64,000 bases of DNA from Flammeovirga sp. SJP92 (GCF_001583495.1 NZ_LQAQ01000100.1:1-64000), one strand, 5' to 3'; counted from the stretch's first letter, positions 16,665 to 25,957 are shown. A program made the numbers and translations. The notes: generated by a model from the sequence alone, not told the origin.

Positions 16665-17390
16665 ATGTACAAAAAACTAATCATTGCAATGACTTTTTTA
16701 TTCATTGCACTTCAATCTTCGGCTCAGCAATTTCAAACTCCTTCATATGCTTTTTCACATAAAAAAACGGCTTATATCACATTAAATGATGGTACTGAAC
16801 TGAAAGGTATTTTAAAAGACTTAGACAGAAAGAAGGGTATCATCAAAGCACTTAAGTTTGAAGATGGTGAAGGGAAAAAGCACAAACTATTGGCATCTGA
16901 TGTAAAGTATATGTACTTACCTCCAAGTGGCTTGGACAAGCTTCAAAAAACAATGGATTTCTTGGGAGATTCTAGAAAATGGAACGATGAGAAATTGGAT
17001 CAAGATTTATTGAACAAAGGTTTGGTTTACTTTGAGCAAGCAAATGTAAAAATAAAGAAAAAGGAAATGCTTTTATTAGTACAATTATTAAACCCTATGT
17101 TTAGTAAAGTAGTGAAAGTATACCATGATCCAATAGCTGGTGAAACAACATCTGTAGGTGTAGGTCCTATGAAAGCTGGTGGTATTGCAAAGTCTTACTA
17201 CATCAATGTAAACAACGATAAGGCTGCTTACAAAGTAGCTAAGAAAGATTACAAAAAAGAATTTGTTCCAATGTGGAAATCATGCTCTAAAGTAGCAGAA
17301 CAATATGGTGAAGATGTGAACTGGAGAGATTTAGCAAAGCATGTTCTTTTATACTCTGAGTGTTCAGACGAGAAAAAGGAATTAAAATAA
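16665..17390 (+). CDS. Secreted protein of unknown function
   Basis: 241 residues with a signal peptide (MYKKLIIAMTFLFIALQSSA, cleavage near SAQ). The first third, YITLNDGTELKGILKDLDRKKGIIKALKF split around residues 38-65, suggests an Sm-like or small beta-barrel fold, followed by a basic region. The same N-terminal theme (Leu/Asn-x-[x]-G-T-[LI]-K) appears weakly in the protein at 26126, so the two may be distant paralogues. No catalytic motif. It has its own promoter box and terminator. Confidence 0.75.
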   Translation: MYKKLIIAMTFLFIALQSSAQQFQTPSYAFSHKKTAYITLNDGTELKGILKDLDRKKGIIKALKFEDGEGKKHKLLASDVKYMYLPPSGLDKLQKTMDFLGDSRKWNDEKLDQDLLNKGLVYFEQANVKIKKKEMLLLVQLLNPMFSKVVKVYHDPIAGETTSVGVGPMKAGGIAKSYYINVNNDKAAYKVAKKDYKKEFVPMWKSCSKVAEQYGEDVNWRDLAKHVLLYSECSDEKKELK

Positions 17391-17448
17391 TCTACTTTAA
17401 TTCATAATACACTTATAAGTAGTTCTTGGTGAAATTTTCAAGATATAT

Positions 17449-17490
17449 AAAAAAGACTTTCTTTTTACATGAAAAGAAAGTCTTTTTTAG
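17449..17490. terminator. Bidirectional terminator
   Basis: Stem AAAAGACTTTCTTTT / AAAAGAAAGTCTTTT with a six-base loop, flanked by A and T runs, between two convergent genes. Confidence 0.9.
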
Positions 17491-17506
17491 TAGTACTTTT
17501 TTTGAT

Positions 17507-18679
17507 CTAGTTCACTGGTGTTGCTAAAGACCTAGTTTTAGTTCTACCGTTTGTTTTTTGAATGTTCTTGATGGCACTATCAATTTGCATTAAATTATAT
17601 TTCATAGAACCTTTAGTGAAAGTACTTGAGTTTTCAAGTTTTTCATAGTCTGGAATAAGCTTGGAATATTTTAAAGCATCCTCAACATTATTTTGTAGAA
17701 TAGCTACAGTCGCTAAGTTGGCGTGCATTTTTTCCAAAAGTTCTGGATTGTCTACTTTAGAAAGAGCCGCTTCCCATTCTTTTTGCAGTTCAGCCAATAC
17801 AGGTTTTACATCATCAAACGATTTTCTTTTCTTTTTACTTAAAGACAGCAAAGCTCTGATTTCATTAGCAGCTTTTTCAGTTGATGCTTCTAGCTCAGCG
17901 ATTTCCTTCACACTGATTTTGTAGATAACACCAGTAAACGTTTGTGTGTACCCGACAATCTGATCTTTTAACTCGATTCTTGCATCCTTAATCATATCAC
18001 GGATAATGTCTGATTGATAGTTTCTTAATTTTCTTTCAATCAACTTCTGACGTTTTTCGGGCTTTTTTGTCATTCTAAGTTGTTGTCTGAAAGTAGGATT
18101 AAGCATAAAATCTTTCAGCTTGATGTAGGCTACATCACCTTCCTGTTGATCATTGACTAAAAATTTAATTCTCTTTTCTAAATAAACATCCCCTTGAGCA
18201 TTAGAAACTGTAAGAAGAGATGAAATATTTGTTTCACAGATGATACTTTCCTTATCAGACGGATCAATGTCCAGCTGAATATTATTGACTTCAAACTTGT
18301 CATTAACAAGCTTCACAATAATATCTGGTTTTTGTTCATTTGAAGTGTAAAGTGGTTTCAGTGTTAAATATTTATCAGCAATTTTGTTGAGTGTATCCAC
18401 ACGGCATTCTTCAAGTTGCAAGCCTCTTTTATTATAAGGTAGACTTTTATACTTTTCCTCTAGATTCCTCCAGTCACTCTGATAAATAGGGTTTAACCCA
18501 GATTCAATTTCAACAGAATAATATTCCCCTCCTGAGTCGATTGTTTTGGCTGGCGATGTTTCTAGTTCCCAGCTGATATAGCTTTTAGACGCCTTGAATT
18601 TTTTTTGAGCATTACAGATGTCAGCAGTAAATAGAATGCAAAGGAGGATTGATAATTGATAAAAAATATGATTTCTCAT
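17507..18679 (-). CDS. Secreted protein of unknown function
   Basis: 390 residues with a signal peptide (about 1-24, ending CNAQ). The N-terminal half has beta-strand character; from about residue 195 to 330 it is strongly charged and helical with Lys/Glu-rich stretches (for instance KKPEKRQKLIERKLRNYQSD), possibly a coiled coil, and the end has TPR-like helices (EDALKYSKLIPDYEKLE). I do not recognise the family. It is transcribed away from the trp leader. Confidence 0.75.
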   Translation of the reverse strand: MRNHIFYQLSILLCILFTADICNAQKKFKASKSYISWELETSPAKTIDSGGEYYSVEIESGLNPIYQSDWRNLEEKYKSLPYNKRGLQLEECRVDTLNKIADKYLTLKPLYTSNEQKPDIIVKLVNDKFEVNNIQLDIDPSDKESIICETNISSLLTVSNAQGDVYLEKRIKFLVNDQQEGDVAYIKLKDFMLNPTFRQQLRMTKKPEKRQKLIERKLRNYQSDIIRDMIKDARIELKDQIVGYTQTFTGVIYKISVKEIAELEASTEKAANEIRALLSLSKKKRKSFDDVKPVLAELQKEWEAALSKVDNPELLEKMHANLATVAILQNNVEDALKYSKLIPDYEKLENSSTFTKGSMKYNLMQIDSAIKNIQKTNGRTKTRSLATPVN

Positions 18680-18860
18680 TGTAAAAAAATAAAGTATTAA
18701 AAAGTTGCTTTAAAGTACTACTGCCGTAAATATAGAGATAAAAAGTGATCACATACTTTGTTATATTTTTAAGTTCATCAAAAACTTAATGAAATATAAT
18801 TTGTATAAAATTTCATATTTAATTGTGAAATTCGTCCATTATTCATAGTTTTATTGCGAA

Positions 18861-18923
18861 ATGAGAAATTCAGTAGAAAATATCGTAAAGTCATGGTGGT
18901 GGCACTCAGTTAAATCAAATTGA
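18861..18923 (+). CDS. trpL: trp operon leader peptide (attenuator peptide)
   Basis: A 20-residue frame starting at the ATG at 18861 contains three consecutive Trp codons (TGG TGG TGG, 18894-18902) and ends with TGA at 18921. Three Trp in a row in a 20-residue peptide upstream of trpE is the signature of a ribosome-sensed leader. The Trp codons overlap the left arm of the first hairpin, and the stop codon lies in the right arm, exactly as in the enterobacterial trp attenuator. Stalling at the Trp codons would free the second RNA segment. Confidence 0.9.
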   Translation: MRNSVENIVKSWWWHSVKSN

Positions 18924-18930
18924 GTGGCAG
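18901..18930 (+). promoter_or_regulatory. trp attenuator 1:2 pause hairpin
   Basis: Segment 1 (18901-18911, GGCACTCAGTT) pairs with segment 2 (18919-18929, AATTGAGTGGC) with one mismatch and one wobble. Segment 2 (TGAGTG, 18921-18926) can instead pair with CACTCA at 18977-18982 in segment 3, with CAG at 18928-18930 pairing CTG at 18972-18974. This is the antiterminator. Confidence 0.8.
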
Positions 18931-18965
18931 ACGCGTATAGGCTTTATTTTAAAATATATATTGAA

Positions 18966-18995
18966 GGCTCGCTGTTCACTCAGTGAGCTTTTTTT
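18966..18995 (+). terminator. trp attenuator (3:4 terminator)
   Basis: GGCTCGCTG / CAGTGAGCT stem with a short loop and seven T. It lies 72 bases before trpE. Formation excludes the 2:3 antiterminator, because CACTCAG is shared. With Trp-tRNA plentiful the ribosome reaches the leader stop codon, masks segment 2 and this terminator forms. Confidence 0.88.
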
Positions 18996-19066
18996 GTGCC
19001 TTATTTTAAGGTAACAAAGAAAAAATTGGAATGAGTACCTAAAAAACAAAATTAATATACTACGTC

Positions 19067-20473
19067 ATGTATCGATTTAATAACACACATGCACAACTAC
19101 TGGCAGACACGGTGACACCAGTGAGCATCTATCTTAGAGTAAGAGATAGATTCGCAAATAGTTTATTATTAGAGAGTTCTGATTACCATGGAGCGGATAA
19201 TAGTTATTCTTTTATTTGCTGTGAACCCATCGCAGAATTTTCAGTTCAGGATAAATTATTAAGGGTTCAATACCCGAATAAAGAAGAGGAAAAAAGAGAG
19301 TTAACAACACATGCAGAGGCATTAAAAGAACTATCGACTTTCTCAAAATCTTTTGAATACGAGCAAAAAGAAGATCAGAAGTTTCCTTCTCATGGACTTT
19401 TCGGTTACATGACGTATGATGCGGTACAGTCCTTTGAGGAAATTACTTTTGATGATGATAAAACAGATACAGGTATTCCTCAAATCAGATATCAAGCATT
19501 TAGATATGTGATTGCGATAAATCACTTTAAGAATGAGTTGCATATTTTTGAACATATTCCTGAAGGGGCTGATTCGGAAAGCAATATTGAGGAAATTAAG
19601 TCTTTGATCAAAAGTAAAAACTTCCCTGCTTACCATTTCTCAAGAACAGGAGAGGAGACGACAAACTTCACAGATGAGGAATTTTTGAAAGTAATAAAAA
19701 GCGGAAAAGATCACTGTTTCAGAGGGGATGTATTCCAGATTGTACTTTCAAGAAGATACCAACAGGATTTCCAAGGAGACGAGTTCAATGTGTACAGAGC
19801 ATTACGTTCTATCAACCCTTCTCCTTATTTATTCTATTTCGATTACGGTACATATAAAATCTTTGGTTCTTCTCCAGAAGCTCAGATTATTATAAAAGAT
19901 AAAAAAGCGACGATTCACCCTATCGCGGGTACTTTCAAACGTACAGGTAATGATAAAGCTGATGCAGAAATTGCTCAAAAGCTTTATGATGACCCAAAAG
20001 AGAACTCAGAACACGTTATGCTTGTTGATTTAGCAAGAAATGATTTGAGTAGAAATGGCGATAATGTAGAAGTAGAGGTATTCAAAGAAATTCAATATTA
20101 CTCTCACCTGATTCACTTGGTTTCTAAAGTAAATGGTCAATTATCAGAAGGAACTGATCCTTTAAGAGTGGTTGCTGACACATTCCCTGCAGGAACACTT
20201 TCGGGTTCACCGAAATACAAAGCCATGGAATTGATTGATAAATACGAAAACGTAAGAAGAAGTTTCTACGGTGGAGCGATTGGTTTTATGAGCTTTGAAG
20301 GTGATTTCAACCATGCCATTATGATCCGTTCATTCTTGAGTTTGGACAATCAATTACACTACAGAGCAGGTGCAGGTGTAGTCGCTCAATCTTCTGAAGA
20401 AAGTGAATTGCAGGAGGTGCATAATAAATTAGCGGCATTGCGTAAGGCAATGGATATGGCAGAAGAACTATAA
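19067..20473 (+). CDS. trpE: Anthranilate synthase component I
   Basis: 468 residues, full length. It converts chorismate to anthranilate together with TrpG. The N-terminal LLLESSDYHG carries the LLES element that binds tryptophan for feedback inhibition. The chorismate-binding core shows FQIVLSRR, IAGTFKRTGND (the GT...R segment), ENSEHVMLVDLARND, FPAGTLSGSPKYKAMELI and YGGAIGFMSF. First gene behind the attenuator, followed by trpG 18 bases later, so it is controlled both at the transcript level and by product inhibition. Confidence 0.97.
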   Translation: MYRFNNTHAQLLADTVTPVSIYLRVRDRFANSLLLESSDYHGADNSYSFICCEPIAEFSVQDKLLRVQYPNKEEEKRELTTHAEALKELSTFSKSFEYEQKEDQKFPSHGLFGYMTYDAVQSFEEITFDDDKTDTGIPQIRYQAFRYVIAINHFKNELHIFEHIPEGADSESNIEEIKSLIKSKNFPAYHFSRTGEETTNFTDEEFLKVIKSGKDHCFRGDVFQIVLSRRYQQDFQGDEFNVYRALRSINPSPYLFYFDYGTYKIFGSSPEAQIIIKDKKATIHPIAGTFKRTGNDKADAEIAQKLYDDPKENSEHVMLVDLARNDLSRNGDNVEVEVFKEIQYYSHLIHLVSKVNGQLSEGTDPLRVVADTFPAGTLSGSPKYKAMELIDKYENVRRSFYGGAIGFMSFEGDFNHAIMIRSFLSLDNQLHYRAGAGVVAQSSEESELQEVHNKLAALRKAMDMAEEL

Positions 20474-20491
20474 TACAGGGAAGAAAATTTG

Positions 20492-21067
20492 ATGAAGGCA
20501 ATGAAAATACTTGTTCTAGATAATTATGATTCGTTTGTGTACAACCTAGTACATTACTTAAGAGAATTAGGGCAGACGGTAGAGATATATAGAAATGATA
20601 AAATCACTTTGAAAGAGGTAGGGAAATATGATAAAATCCTTCTTTCTCCAGGTCCTGGTATTCCATCGGAAGCGGGAATTATGCCTGAGGTGATCAAAGA
20701 ATACGGTTCGTCTAAAAGTATTTTGGGCGTTTGTTTGGGACATCAAGCGATTGGTGAAGCATTTGGAGCATCGTTGGAAAACAATTATCCTTTACATGGT
20801 GTTCAGGATAACGCTCAAGTAGTAACGCCAGATGCGAGATTATTCCAAGGCTTACCCAATACTTTTAAGATTGGGCATTATCATTCATGGGTGATTCAGT
20901 CAGACAGTTTAGAAGGAACACCTTTGAAAGTAACAGCACGTGACGAAAATGGATTTGTGATGGCTGTTCAACACAATGAATTTGATGTACAAGGTGTACA
21001 ATTTCATCCAGAGTCTGTATTGACAGAACACGGGATGGCAATTCTTAAAAACTGGATTCAAGGCTAA
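20492..21067 (+). CDS. trpG: Anthranilate synthase component II (glutamine amidotransferase)
   Basis: 191 residues from the ATG at 20492; the ATG at 20501 (MKILVLDNYDSF) matches the family N-terminus and is equally possible, while the TTG at 20489 is not needed. Class I amidotransferase: nucleophile Cys in ILGVCLGHQAIGEAFG (Cys about residue 83), catalytic His and Glu in GVQFHPESVLTEHG. It supplies ammonia to TrpE. Not fused to TrpE or TrpD. Confidence 0.96.
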   Translation: MKAMKILVLDNYDSFVYNLVHYLRELGQTVEIYRNDKITLKEVGKYDKILLSPGPGIPSEAGIMPEVIKEYGSSKSILGVCLGHQAIGEAFGASLENNYPLHGVQDNAQVVTPDARLFQGLPNTFKIGHYHSWVIQSDSLEGTPLKVTARDENGFVMAVQHNEFDVQGVQFHPESVLTEHGMAILKNWIQG

Positions 21068-21081
21068 CTAATAAAACAACC

Positions 21082-22068
21082 ATGAAAAAGATATTAAACA
21101 GACTTTTTGAATACGGTTCTTTAACGGAACAAGAAGCAAAAGAAACGCTTACTAAACTAGCACAAGGGGAGTTTAATCCTAGTCAGATTGCTGCTTTCTT
21201 GACAGTATATTCTATGCGTAGTATTACGGTAGAAGAGTTGACTGGTTTTAGAGATGCCATGTTGGAGTTGTGCTTGAGAATTGATTTGGATGACTATGAT
21301 GCCATGGACCTTTGCGGTACAGGTGGTGATGGTCAAGATACGTTCAATATCTCTACACTATCCTCTTTTATAGTGGCAGGTGCTGGTCAAAATGTGGCAA
21401 AGCACGGTAACAATGGTGTTTCATCAGTATGTGGATCATCAAACTTAATGGCTCATTTCGGCTATGAGTTTACAAACGACATTGATACACTAAGACGCAA
21501 TTTGGACGAGGCAGGGATCTGCTTTATTCATGCTCCATTGTTTCATCCAGCAATGAAAAATGTAGCGCCTATCCGTAGAGAATTAGGAGTGAAAACTTTC
21601 TTCAATATGTTGGGACCAATGGTGAATCCATCATTCCCGAAAAAGCAAATTGTAGGGGTATTCAGTTTAGAAATTGCACGTTTGTACGGTTACTTGTATC
21701 AACAAACTGACAAGCAATTTGCCATCCTTCATTCATTGGATGTGTACGATGAAATCTCATTGACTTCTCCATTTAAGATTATCACAAAAGAAAGTGAGCG
21801 TCTATTGAAGCCGGAAGATTTAGGTTTGCATTACCAGACAAAAGAATCACTTTTCGGTGGAGGAACAATTGCGGAATCAGCAAAAATTTTCACTGATGTA
21901 TTGGAAAACAAAGGTACACTTCCGCAAAAAGAAGCAGTACTAGCCAATGCCGGTGTAGCGATTGCGACAGGTAAAGGTTTAGCATTTGAAGAAGGTGTGG
22001 CACAGGCCAAAGAATCACTGGAATCAGGTGCGGCACTGAATGCATTTAAAAAATTGATTAATTCATAA
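21082..22068 (+). CDS. trpD: Anthranilate phosphoribosyltransferase
   Basis: 328 residues, family length. It transfers the phosphoribosyl group to anthranilate. The PRPP-binding loop LCGTGGDGQDTFNISTLSS (about residues 76-94), KHGNNGVSSVCGSSNL, and IRRELGVKTFFNMLGPMVNP are all present. 14 bases behind trpG and 29 bases before trpC. Confidence 0.97.
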   Translation: MKKILNRLFEYGSLTEQEAKETLTKLAQGEFNPSQIAAFLTVYSMRSITVEELTGFRDAMLELCLRIDLDDYDAMDLCGTGGDGQDTFNISTLSSFIVAGAGQNVAKHGNNGVSSVCGSSNLMAHFGYEFTNDIDTLRRNLDEAGICFIHAPLFHPAMKNVAPIRRELGVKTFFNMLGPMVNPSFPKKQIVGVFSLEIARLYGYLYQQTDKQFAILHSLDVYDEISLTSPFKIITKESERLLKPEDLGLHYQTKESLFGGGTIAESAKIFTDVLENKGTLPQKEAVLANAGVAIATGKGLAFEEGVAQAKESLESGAALNAFKKLINS

Positions 22069-22097
22069 GGACTATTCGTCTAAATAATAAAAGAGAA

Positions 22098-22880
22098 ATG
22101 ACAATTCTAGATAAAATTGTTGCCCATAAAAAAATCGAAGTAACAGCAAGAAAAGAGTTATTAAGTGTTCAAGATTTAGAAGGAAGACCATTATTTGACA
22201 AAGAACCTGTTTCTGCCAAATCATGGATTACAAGTCCGAATAGATCAGGAATTATTGCTGAATTCAAAAGACAATCTCCTTCAAAAGGTTTGATCAACGG
22301 AACTGCCAAAGTTTCTGATGTAGCTGAAGGGTATTATAAAGCAGGTGCATCTGCCATGTCAGTTTTAACAGATCAAGAGTTTTTCGGTGGAACAGTGGAT
22401 GATTTATTGGCAGCGAGATCTGTTTCTCCAGTGCCCATCATCAGAAAGGATTTTATCGTAGATGAATATCAAATCATTGAAGCTAAATCAATCGGTGCAG
22501 ATTTTATTCTTTTGATAGCCTCTTGTTTGACTCCTGAAGAAAGTAAGCATTATGCTACAGTAGCAAGAAACTTAGGTTTACAAATTCTTTTGGAAGTACA
22601 TGACGAGCAAGAATTAGAAGCTCACGTTTGTGATAAAATGGACTTGATTGGGGTGAACAACAGAAACCTGAAGACTTTCGAAGTAAGTATTGAAACGTCA
22701 AAAAGGTTAGCTGAATTGATTCCAAATGAGTACGTAAAAGTATCAGAAAGCGGTATCAGCAATATTGAAAATATCAAAGAATTAAAGAAATACGGTTATC
22801 AAGGTTTCTTAATCGGTGAGAACTTCATGAAAACGGAAGATCCTGCCAAAGCAGCCATTGATTTTATGAAACAACTGTAG
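22098..22880 (+). CDS. trpC: Indole-3-glycerol phosphate synthase
   Basis: 260 residues, a separate TIM barrel (not fused to TrpF). Ring closure to indole-3-glycerol phosphate. Catalytic motifs: IIAEFKRQSPSKG (with the Lys and Glu of the active site), VLTDQEFFGG, IIRKDFIVDEYQI, IGVNNRNLKTF and VSESGI. Last gene before an apparent terminator; the next pathway gene, trpF, is about 1.2 kb away behind two inverted genes. Confidence 0.97.
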   Translation: MTILDKIVAHKKIEVTARKELLSVQDLEGRPLFDKEPVSAKSWITSPNRSGIIAEFKRQSPSKGLINGTAKVSDVAEGYYKAGASAMSVLTDQEFFGGTVDDLLAARSVSPVPIIRKDFIVDEYQIIEAKSIGADFILLIASCLTPEESKHYATVARNLGLQILLEVHDEQELEAHVCDKMDLIGVNNRNLKTFEVSIETSKRLAELIPNEYVKVSESGISNIENIKELKKYGYQGFLIGENFMKTEDPAKAAIDFMKQL

Positions 22881-22918
22881 GGGTAGACCTATGTGTCTAC
22901 CCGAAATATTTTTTAAAT
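22879..22918 (+). terminator. Hairpin behind trpC
   Basis: A perfect 8-base GC-rich stem GGGTAGAC / GTCTACCC starts at the base after the trpC stop codon and is followed by a T-rich stretch. It would end the trpEGDC transcript, so trpF-trpB would need another promoter. Confidence 0.72.
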
Positions 22919-22920
22919 AT

Positions 22921-23319
22921 TTAAAATATTTTCCATTTCTGATTGTCAGTATGAAAACGGATACGGTTGATTTGAGGGTAATAATCAAAGCTTCTGTAAA
23001 ACTGTTCTCTAGCTCCTGACATTTCATATTTACCAAGTACTTTGACATTACTTTGCTTCAAGTAAATCTCAGCAGGAGAGTCTTCCGTTCCATAAACGAT
23101 TACTTTCCCAGACTTATGGTGAATATCAATGGAGTCCGCTTTGATTTCGATAGATGGATCAATAAAGTAAGCCTTTCCTCTTAGACATAACAGGTGTTTT
23201 GGAGCATCAATGTAAGCATTATCAGCACTGTATTCTAGCGATCTTTCACGATCATAGAATTGTTGATTGCAACTAATAATTAGTAAAATGAAACAAGAAT
23301 ATAGTGCTGATTTGATCAT
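22921..23319 (-). CDS. Small lipoprotein with one OstA/LptA-like motif
   Basis: 132 residues, signal peptide with lipobox LLIISC. The mature part has the pattern LRGKAYFIDPSIEIKADSID followed by GKVIVYGTEDSPAEIYL, a short beta-strand unit like the OstA/LptA repeat (G-x-V ... I-x-A-D ... Y-G). The same unit occurs twice in the neighbouring secreted protein, so the two genes are relatives. Both are inverted within the trp locus. They may act on envelope lipid or lipopolysaccharide, but that is only suggested by the motif. Confidence 0.65.
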   Translation of the reverse strand: MIKSALYSCFILLIISCNQQFYDRERSLEYSADNAYIDAPKHLLCLRGKAYFIDPSIEIKADSIDIHHKSGKVIVYGTEDSPAEIYLKQSNVKVLGKYEMSGAREQFYRSFDYYPQINRIRFHTDNQKWKIF

Positions 23320-23374
23320 GTTCTCAATGAATACATTTTGTGCTCACAAAGATATTTAATCTTGAGGATTTATC

Positions 23375-24064
23375 TTATTGAATTAAGTCCAATCTATTAT
23401 CTAATACATTGAACACACAGTTTTTATTGATCTTGAATTCACCTTTTTTGGAAAGCTTATTTACGATTGAGGTAGAATTTGAAGAAAGTATGTTCAAGGG
23501 GTTAACAATTTGAATTGTGATTGGATCTTCTTTAGATCCATAAATAATAAGCTCATTGGTAGTAATATTTTGTTTTACTTTAGAACTCTTGATAATTAAA
23601 TCTTCAAAAGTAATGGATACATTACCGTAATGGGAAATGTATTGTTTATTACTTTCAAAAGTAGAAGAATCTGATTCGGAGATTGGGTATGTAGGTATTC
23701 TAATATCTTGTTCATCTTTTTGAGGTAAGATATTAGGGTTGATCAGTAAGTCCAATTTATAGTCTGAATCTAAAAATATTGGTTTTACAAACTCATCATT
23801 AAGATCAATGATTTTAATAGGATTGGCTTTTGAAGCATAAAAAATGATCACTTCATCAAAAGCATTGTATTTGACACTGTCATTTACAATTAAGAAATGG
23901 CTGATTTCAGTTTGAACATTTCCACTATGTAAGTAGATCTCTGTTTTCTTATCAAAAGAGGAGTGTTCTGATGTGAACTTTGGAGTTAGATTATTTTGTG
24001 CAAATATGATGTTTGGAATAATTGAAAGACAAAGAATGAAGATGCTTGCAATAGTTGTTTTCAT
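23375..24064 (-). CDS. Secreted protein with two OstA/LptA-like units
   Basis: 229 residues with a signal peptide (cleavage near IFAQ). Two related units, KKTEIYLHSGNVQTEISHF ... VIIFYASKANPIKI (about 39-86) and SNKQYISHYGNVSITFEDL ... LIIYGSKEDPITIQI (about 137-185), resemble the single unit in the downstream lipoprotein. Its start is divergent from trpF by only 32 bases. Function unknown; tentative relation to OstA/LptA-type periplasmic proteins. Confidence 0.65.
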   Translation of the reverse strand: MKTTIASIFILCLSIIPNIIFAQNNLTPKFTSEHSSFDKKTEIYLHSGNVQTEISHFLIVNDSVKYNAFDEVIIFYASKANPIKIIDLNDEFVKPIFLDSDYKLDLLINPNILPQKDEQDIRIPTYPISESDSSTFESNKQYISHYGNVSITFEDLIIKSSKVKQNITTNELIIYGSKEDPITIQIVNPLNILSSNSTSIVNKLSKKGEFKINKNCVFNVLDNRLDLIQ

Positions 24065-24096
24065 TTTAATAAAGTATAAGTTATAAGTTTCGTAAC

Positions 24097-24768
24097 ATGA
24101 ATACTGACAAAAAAATAGGTGAAGTAGTCAATTGGAAGGTCTGCGGAATGCGCGATAAGCAGAATATTTCTGATGTTTTAACATTGAAACCAGACTATTT
24201 AGGCTTTATTATGTATCCACCTTCAAGCAGGTATATTGAAAGAGAAGACGTTTCTTTTTTAGAGCAAAAATGGAACAGCTCAACCAAAAGAGTAGGAGTG
24301 TTTGTGAATGAAACGGTTGAGAATATTCTAGCTTCAGCGAAGAAGTATCATTTTGATGTGATTCAATTACATGGAAGTGAAACACCGGAAGAAGCAAAAC
24401 AATTGAAAGAAGAAGGGTTGGAAGTTTTCAAAGTGTTTGGAATCAAAGATGAATTTGACTTTTCAGTATTGACTCCTTACGAACCTTATGTGGATTACTT
24501 CCTCTTCGATACAAAGTCACCTCAACATGGAGGCACAGGCGAAACATTTGATTGGGGAGTATTAGAACAATATAATTCCACAAAACCTTTTCTTCTAAGT
24601 GGAGGGCTTTCACTTGGAAATATTAAGAATATCAGAAAGTTAGATCATTTACCTTGCAAAGGAATTGATGTAAATAGTAAATTTGAGGTATCACCTGCTT
24701 TCAAAGATATTGAGCAGTTGACTTCTCTAAGCGATTGGGTGAAATCTATCAACAACAAAAACAAATAA
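24097..24768 (+). CDS. trpF: Phosphoribosylanthranilate isomerase
   Basis: 223 residues, an (alpha/beta)8 barrel. Catalytic Cys in KVCGMRD (about residues 14-20) and general acid Asp in [19 protein letters not shown] (about residues 138-156); the [12 protein letters not shown] phosphate loop is present. It isomerises N-phosphoribosylanthranilate. Start is 32 bases from the divergent OstA-like gene; trpB follows after 4 bases, so the two are one transcript with a promoter probably inside the upstream inverted gene or the small gap. Confidence 0.93.
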   Translation: MNTDKKIGEVVNWKVCGMRDKQNISDVLTLKPDYLGFIMYPPSSRYIEREDVSFLEQKWNSSTKRVGVFVNETVENILASAKKYHFDVIQLHGSETPEEAKQLKEEGLEVFKVFGIKDEFDFSVLTPYEPYVDYFLFDTKSPQHGGTGETFDWGVLEQYNSTKPFLLSGGLSLGNIKNIRKLDHLPCKGIDVNSKFEVSPAFKDIEQLTSLSDWVKSINNKNK

Positions 24769-24772
24769 TACG

Positions 24773-25957
24773 ATGACATATCAAGAACCAGATCAGAATG
24801 GCTATTATGGCCAATTTGGAGGGGCATATATCCCAGAGATGCTTTATCCAAACGTGAAAGAATTGAAGGATAATTATGAGGCTATGATGGCCGATCCAAA
24901 ATTTAAGGAAGAGTTTGATGGTTTATTAAAAGATTATGTTGGTAGACCTACTCCTTTGTATCACGCAAAGAAGCTTTCAGAAAAATATGGTGCGAAAATC
25001 TATTTGAAAAGAGAGGACTTGAACCATACGGGAGCACATAAAGTGAACAATACAATTGGTCAGATTCTTTTAGCGAAAAGATTAAAGAAAAAGAAAATCA
25101 TTGCAGAAACTGGTGCAGGTCAACATGGTGTGGCAACAGCTACAGTTTGTGCGTTGATGGGATTGGAATGTATCGTGTACATGGGTGAAATTGACATTGC
25201 TCGTCAGCGTCCAAATGTAGAGCGCATGCGTTTGTTGGGAGCAGAAGTAATTCCTGCCACAAGTGGTTCAAAGACTTTAAAAGATGCAACAAACGAAGCA
25301 ATGCGTCACTGGATTAACAACCCAGATGATACTCACTATATCATCGGTTCAGTTGTAGGACCTCACCCTTACCCTGATATGGTAGCGAAATTCCAGTCTG
25401 TGATTTCTGAGGAGATCAAAGAGCAATTAAAAGAGAAGGAAGGAAAAGAAAACCCTGATCACGTGATTGCTTGTGTTGGTGGAGGAAGTAATGCGGCAGG
25501 AGCATTCTATCATTACTTAAATGAATTGGATGTAAATCTTGTAGCCGTTGAAGCAGCCGGTCTAGGTGTAGAATCTGGTGAGTCTGCAGCAACTACAGCT
25601 TTAGGTACTCCAGGTGTATTACATGGTAGTAAAACGATCTTAATGCAGACAGAAGACGGTCAAGTAGTAGAGCCTTATTCTATTTCTGCAGGTTTGGATT
25701 ACCCTGGTATCGGACCAATCCACGCTTTCTTGTTTGACTCAGGTAGAGCGCAGTTCAAATATGTGACAGATGATGAGGCCATGAATGCAGGTGTTGAGTT
25801 GTCACGTTTGGAAGGAATTATTCCAGCCGTAGAATCAGCACACGCTTTTGCAGCATTAGCAAAAATGGATTTCAAGAAAGATGATGTGGTAGTAGTCAAC
25901 CTTTCTGGTAGAGGAGATAAAGACTTGGAGACGTACATCAAGTGGGGTAATTACTAG
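24773..25957 (+). CDS. trpB: Tryptophan synthase beta chain
   Basis: 394 residues, the normal length. PLP-dependent condensation of indole with serine. PLP lysine in [19 protein letters not shown], phosphate-binding [10 protein letters not shown], and the [13 protein letters not shown] segment are intact. The N-terminus [12 protein letters not shown] is typical of TrpB1. trpA, normally the next gene, is absent; a terminator follows at once. Confidence 0.97.
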   Translation: MTYQEPDQNGYYGQFGGAYIPEMLYPNVKELKDNYEAMMADPKFKEEFDGLLKDYVGRPTPLYHAKKLSEKYGAKIYLKREDLNHTGAHKVNNTIGQILLAKRLKKKKIIAETGAGQHGVATATVCALMGLECIVYMGEIDIARQRPNVERMRLLGAEVIPATSGSKTLKDATNEAMRHWINNPDDTHYIIGSVVGPHPYPDMVAKFQSVISEEIKEQLKEKEGKENPDHVIACVGGGSNAAGAFYHYLNELDVNLVAVEAAGLGVESGESAATTALGTPGVLHGSKTILMQTEDGQVVEPYSISAGLDYPGIGPIHAFLFDSGRAQFKYVTDDEAMNAGVELSRLEGIIPAVESAHAFAALAKMDFKKDDVVVVNLSGRGDKDLETYIKWGNY

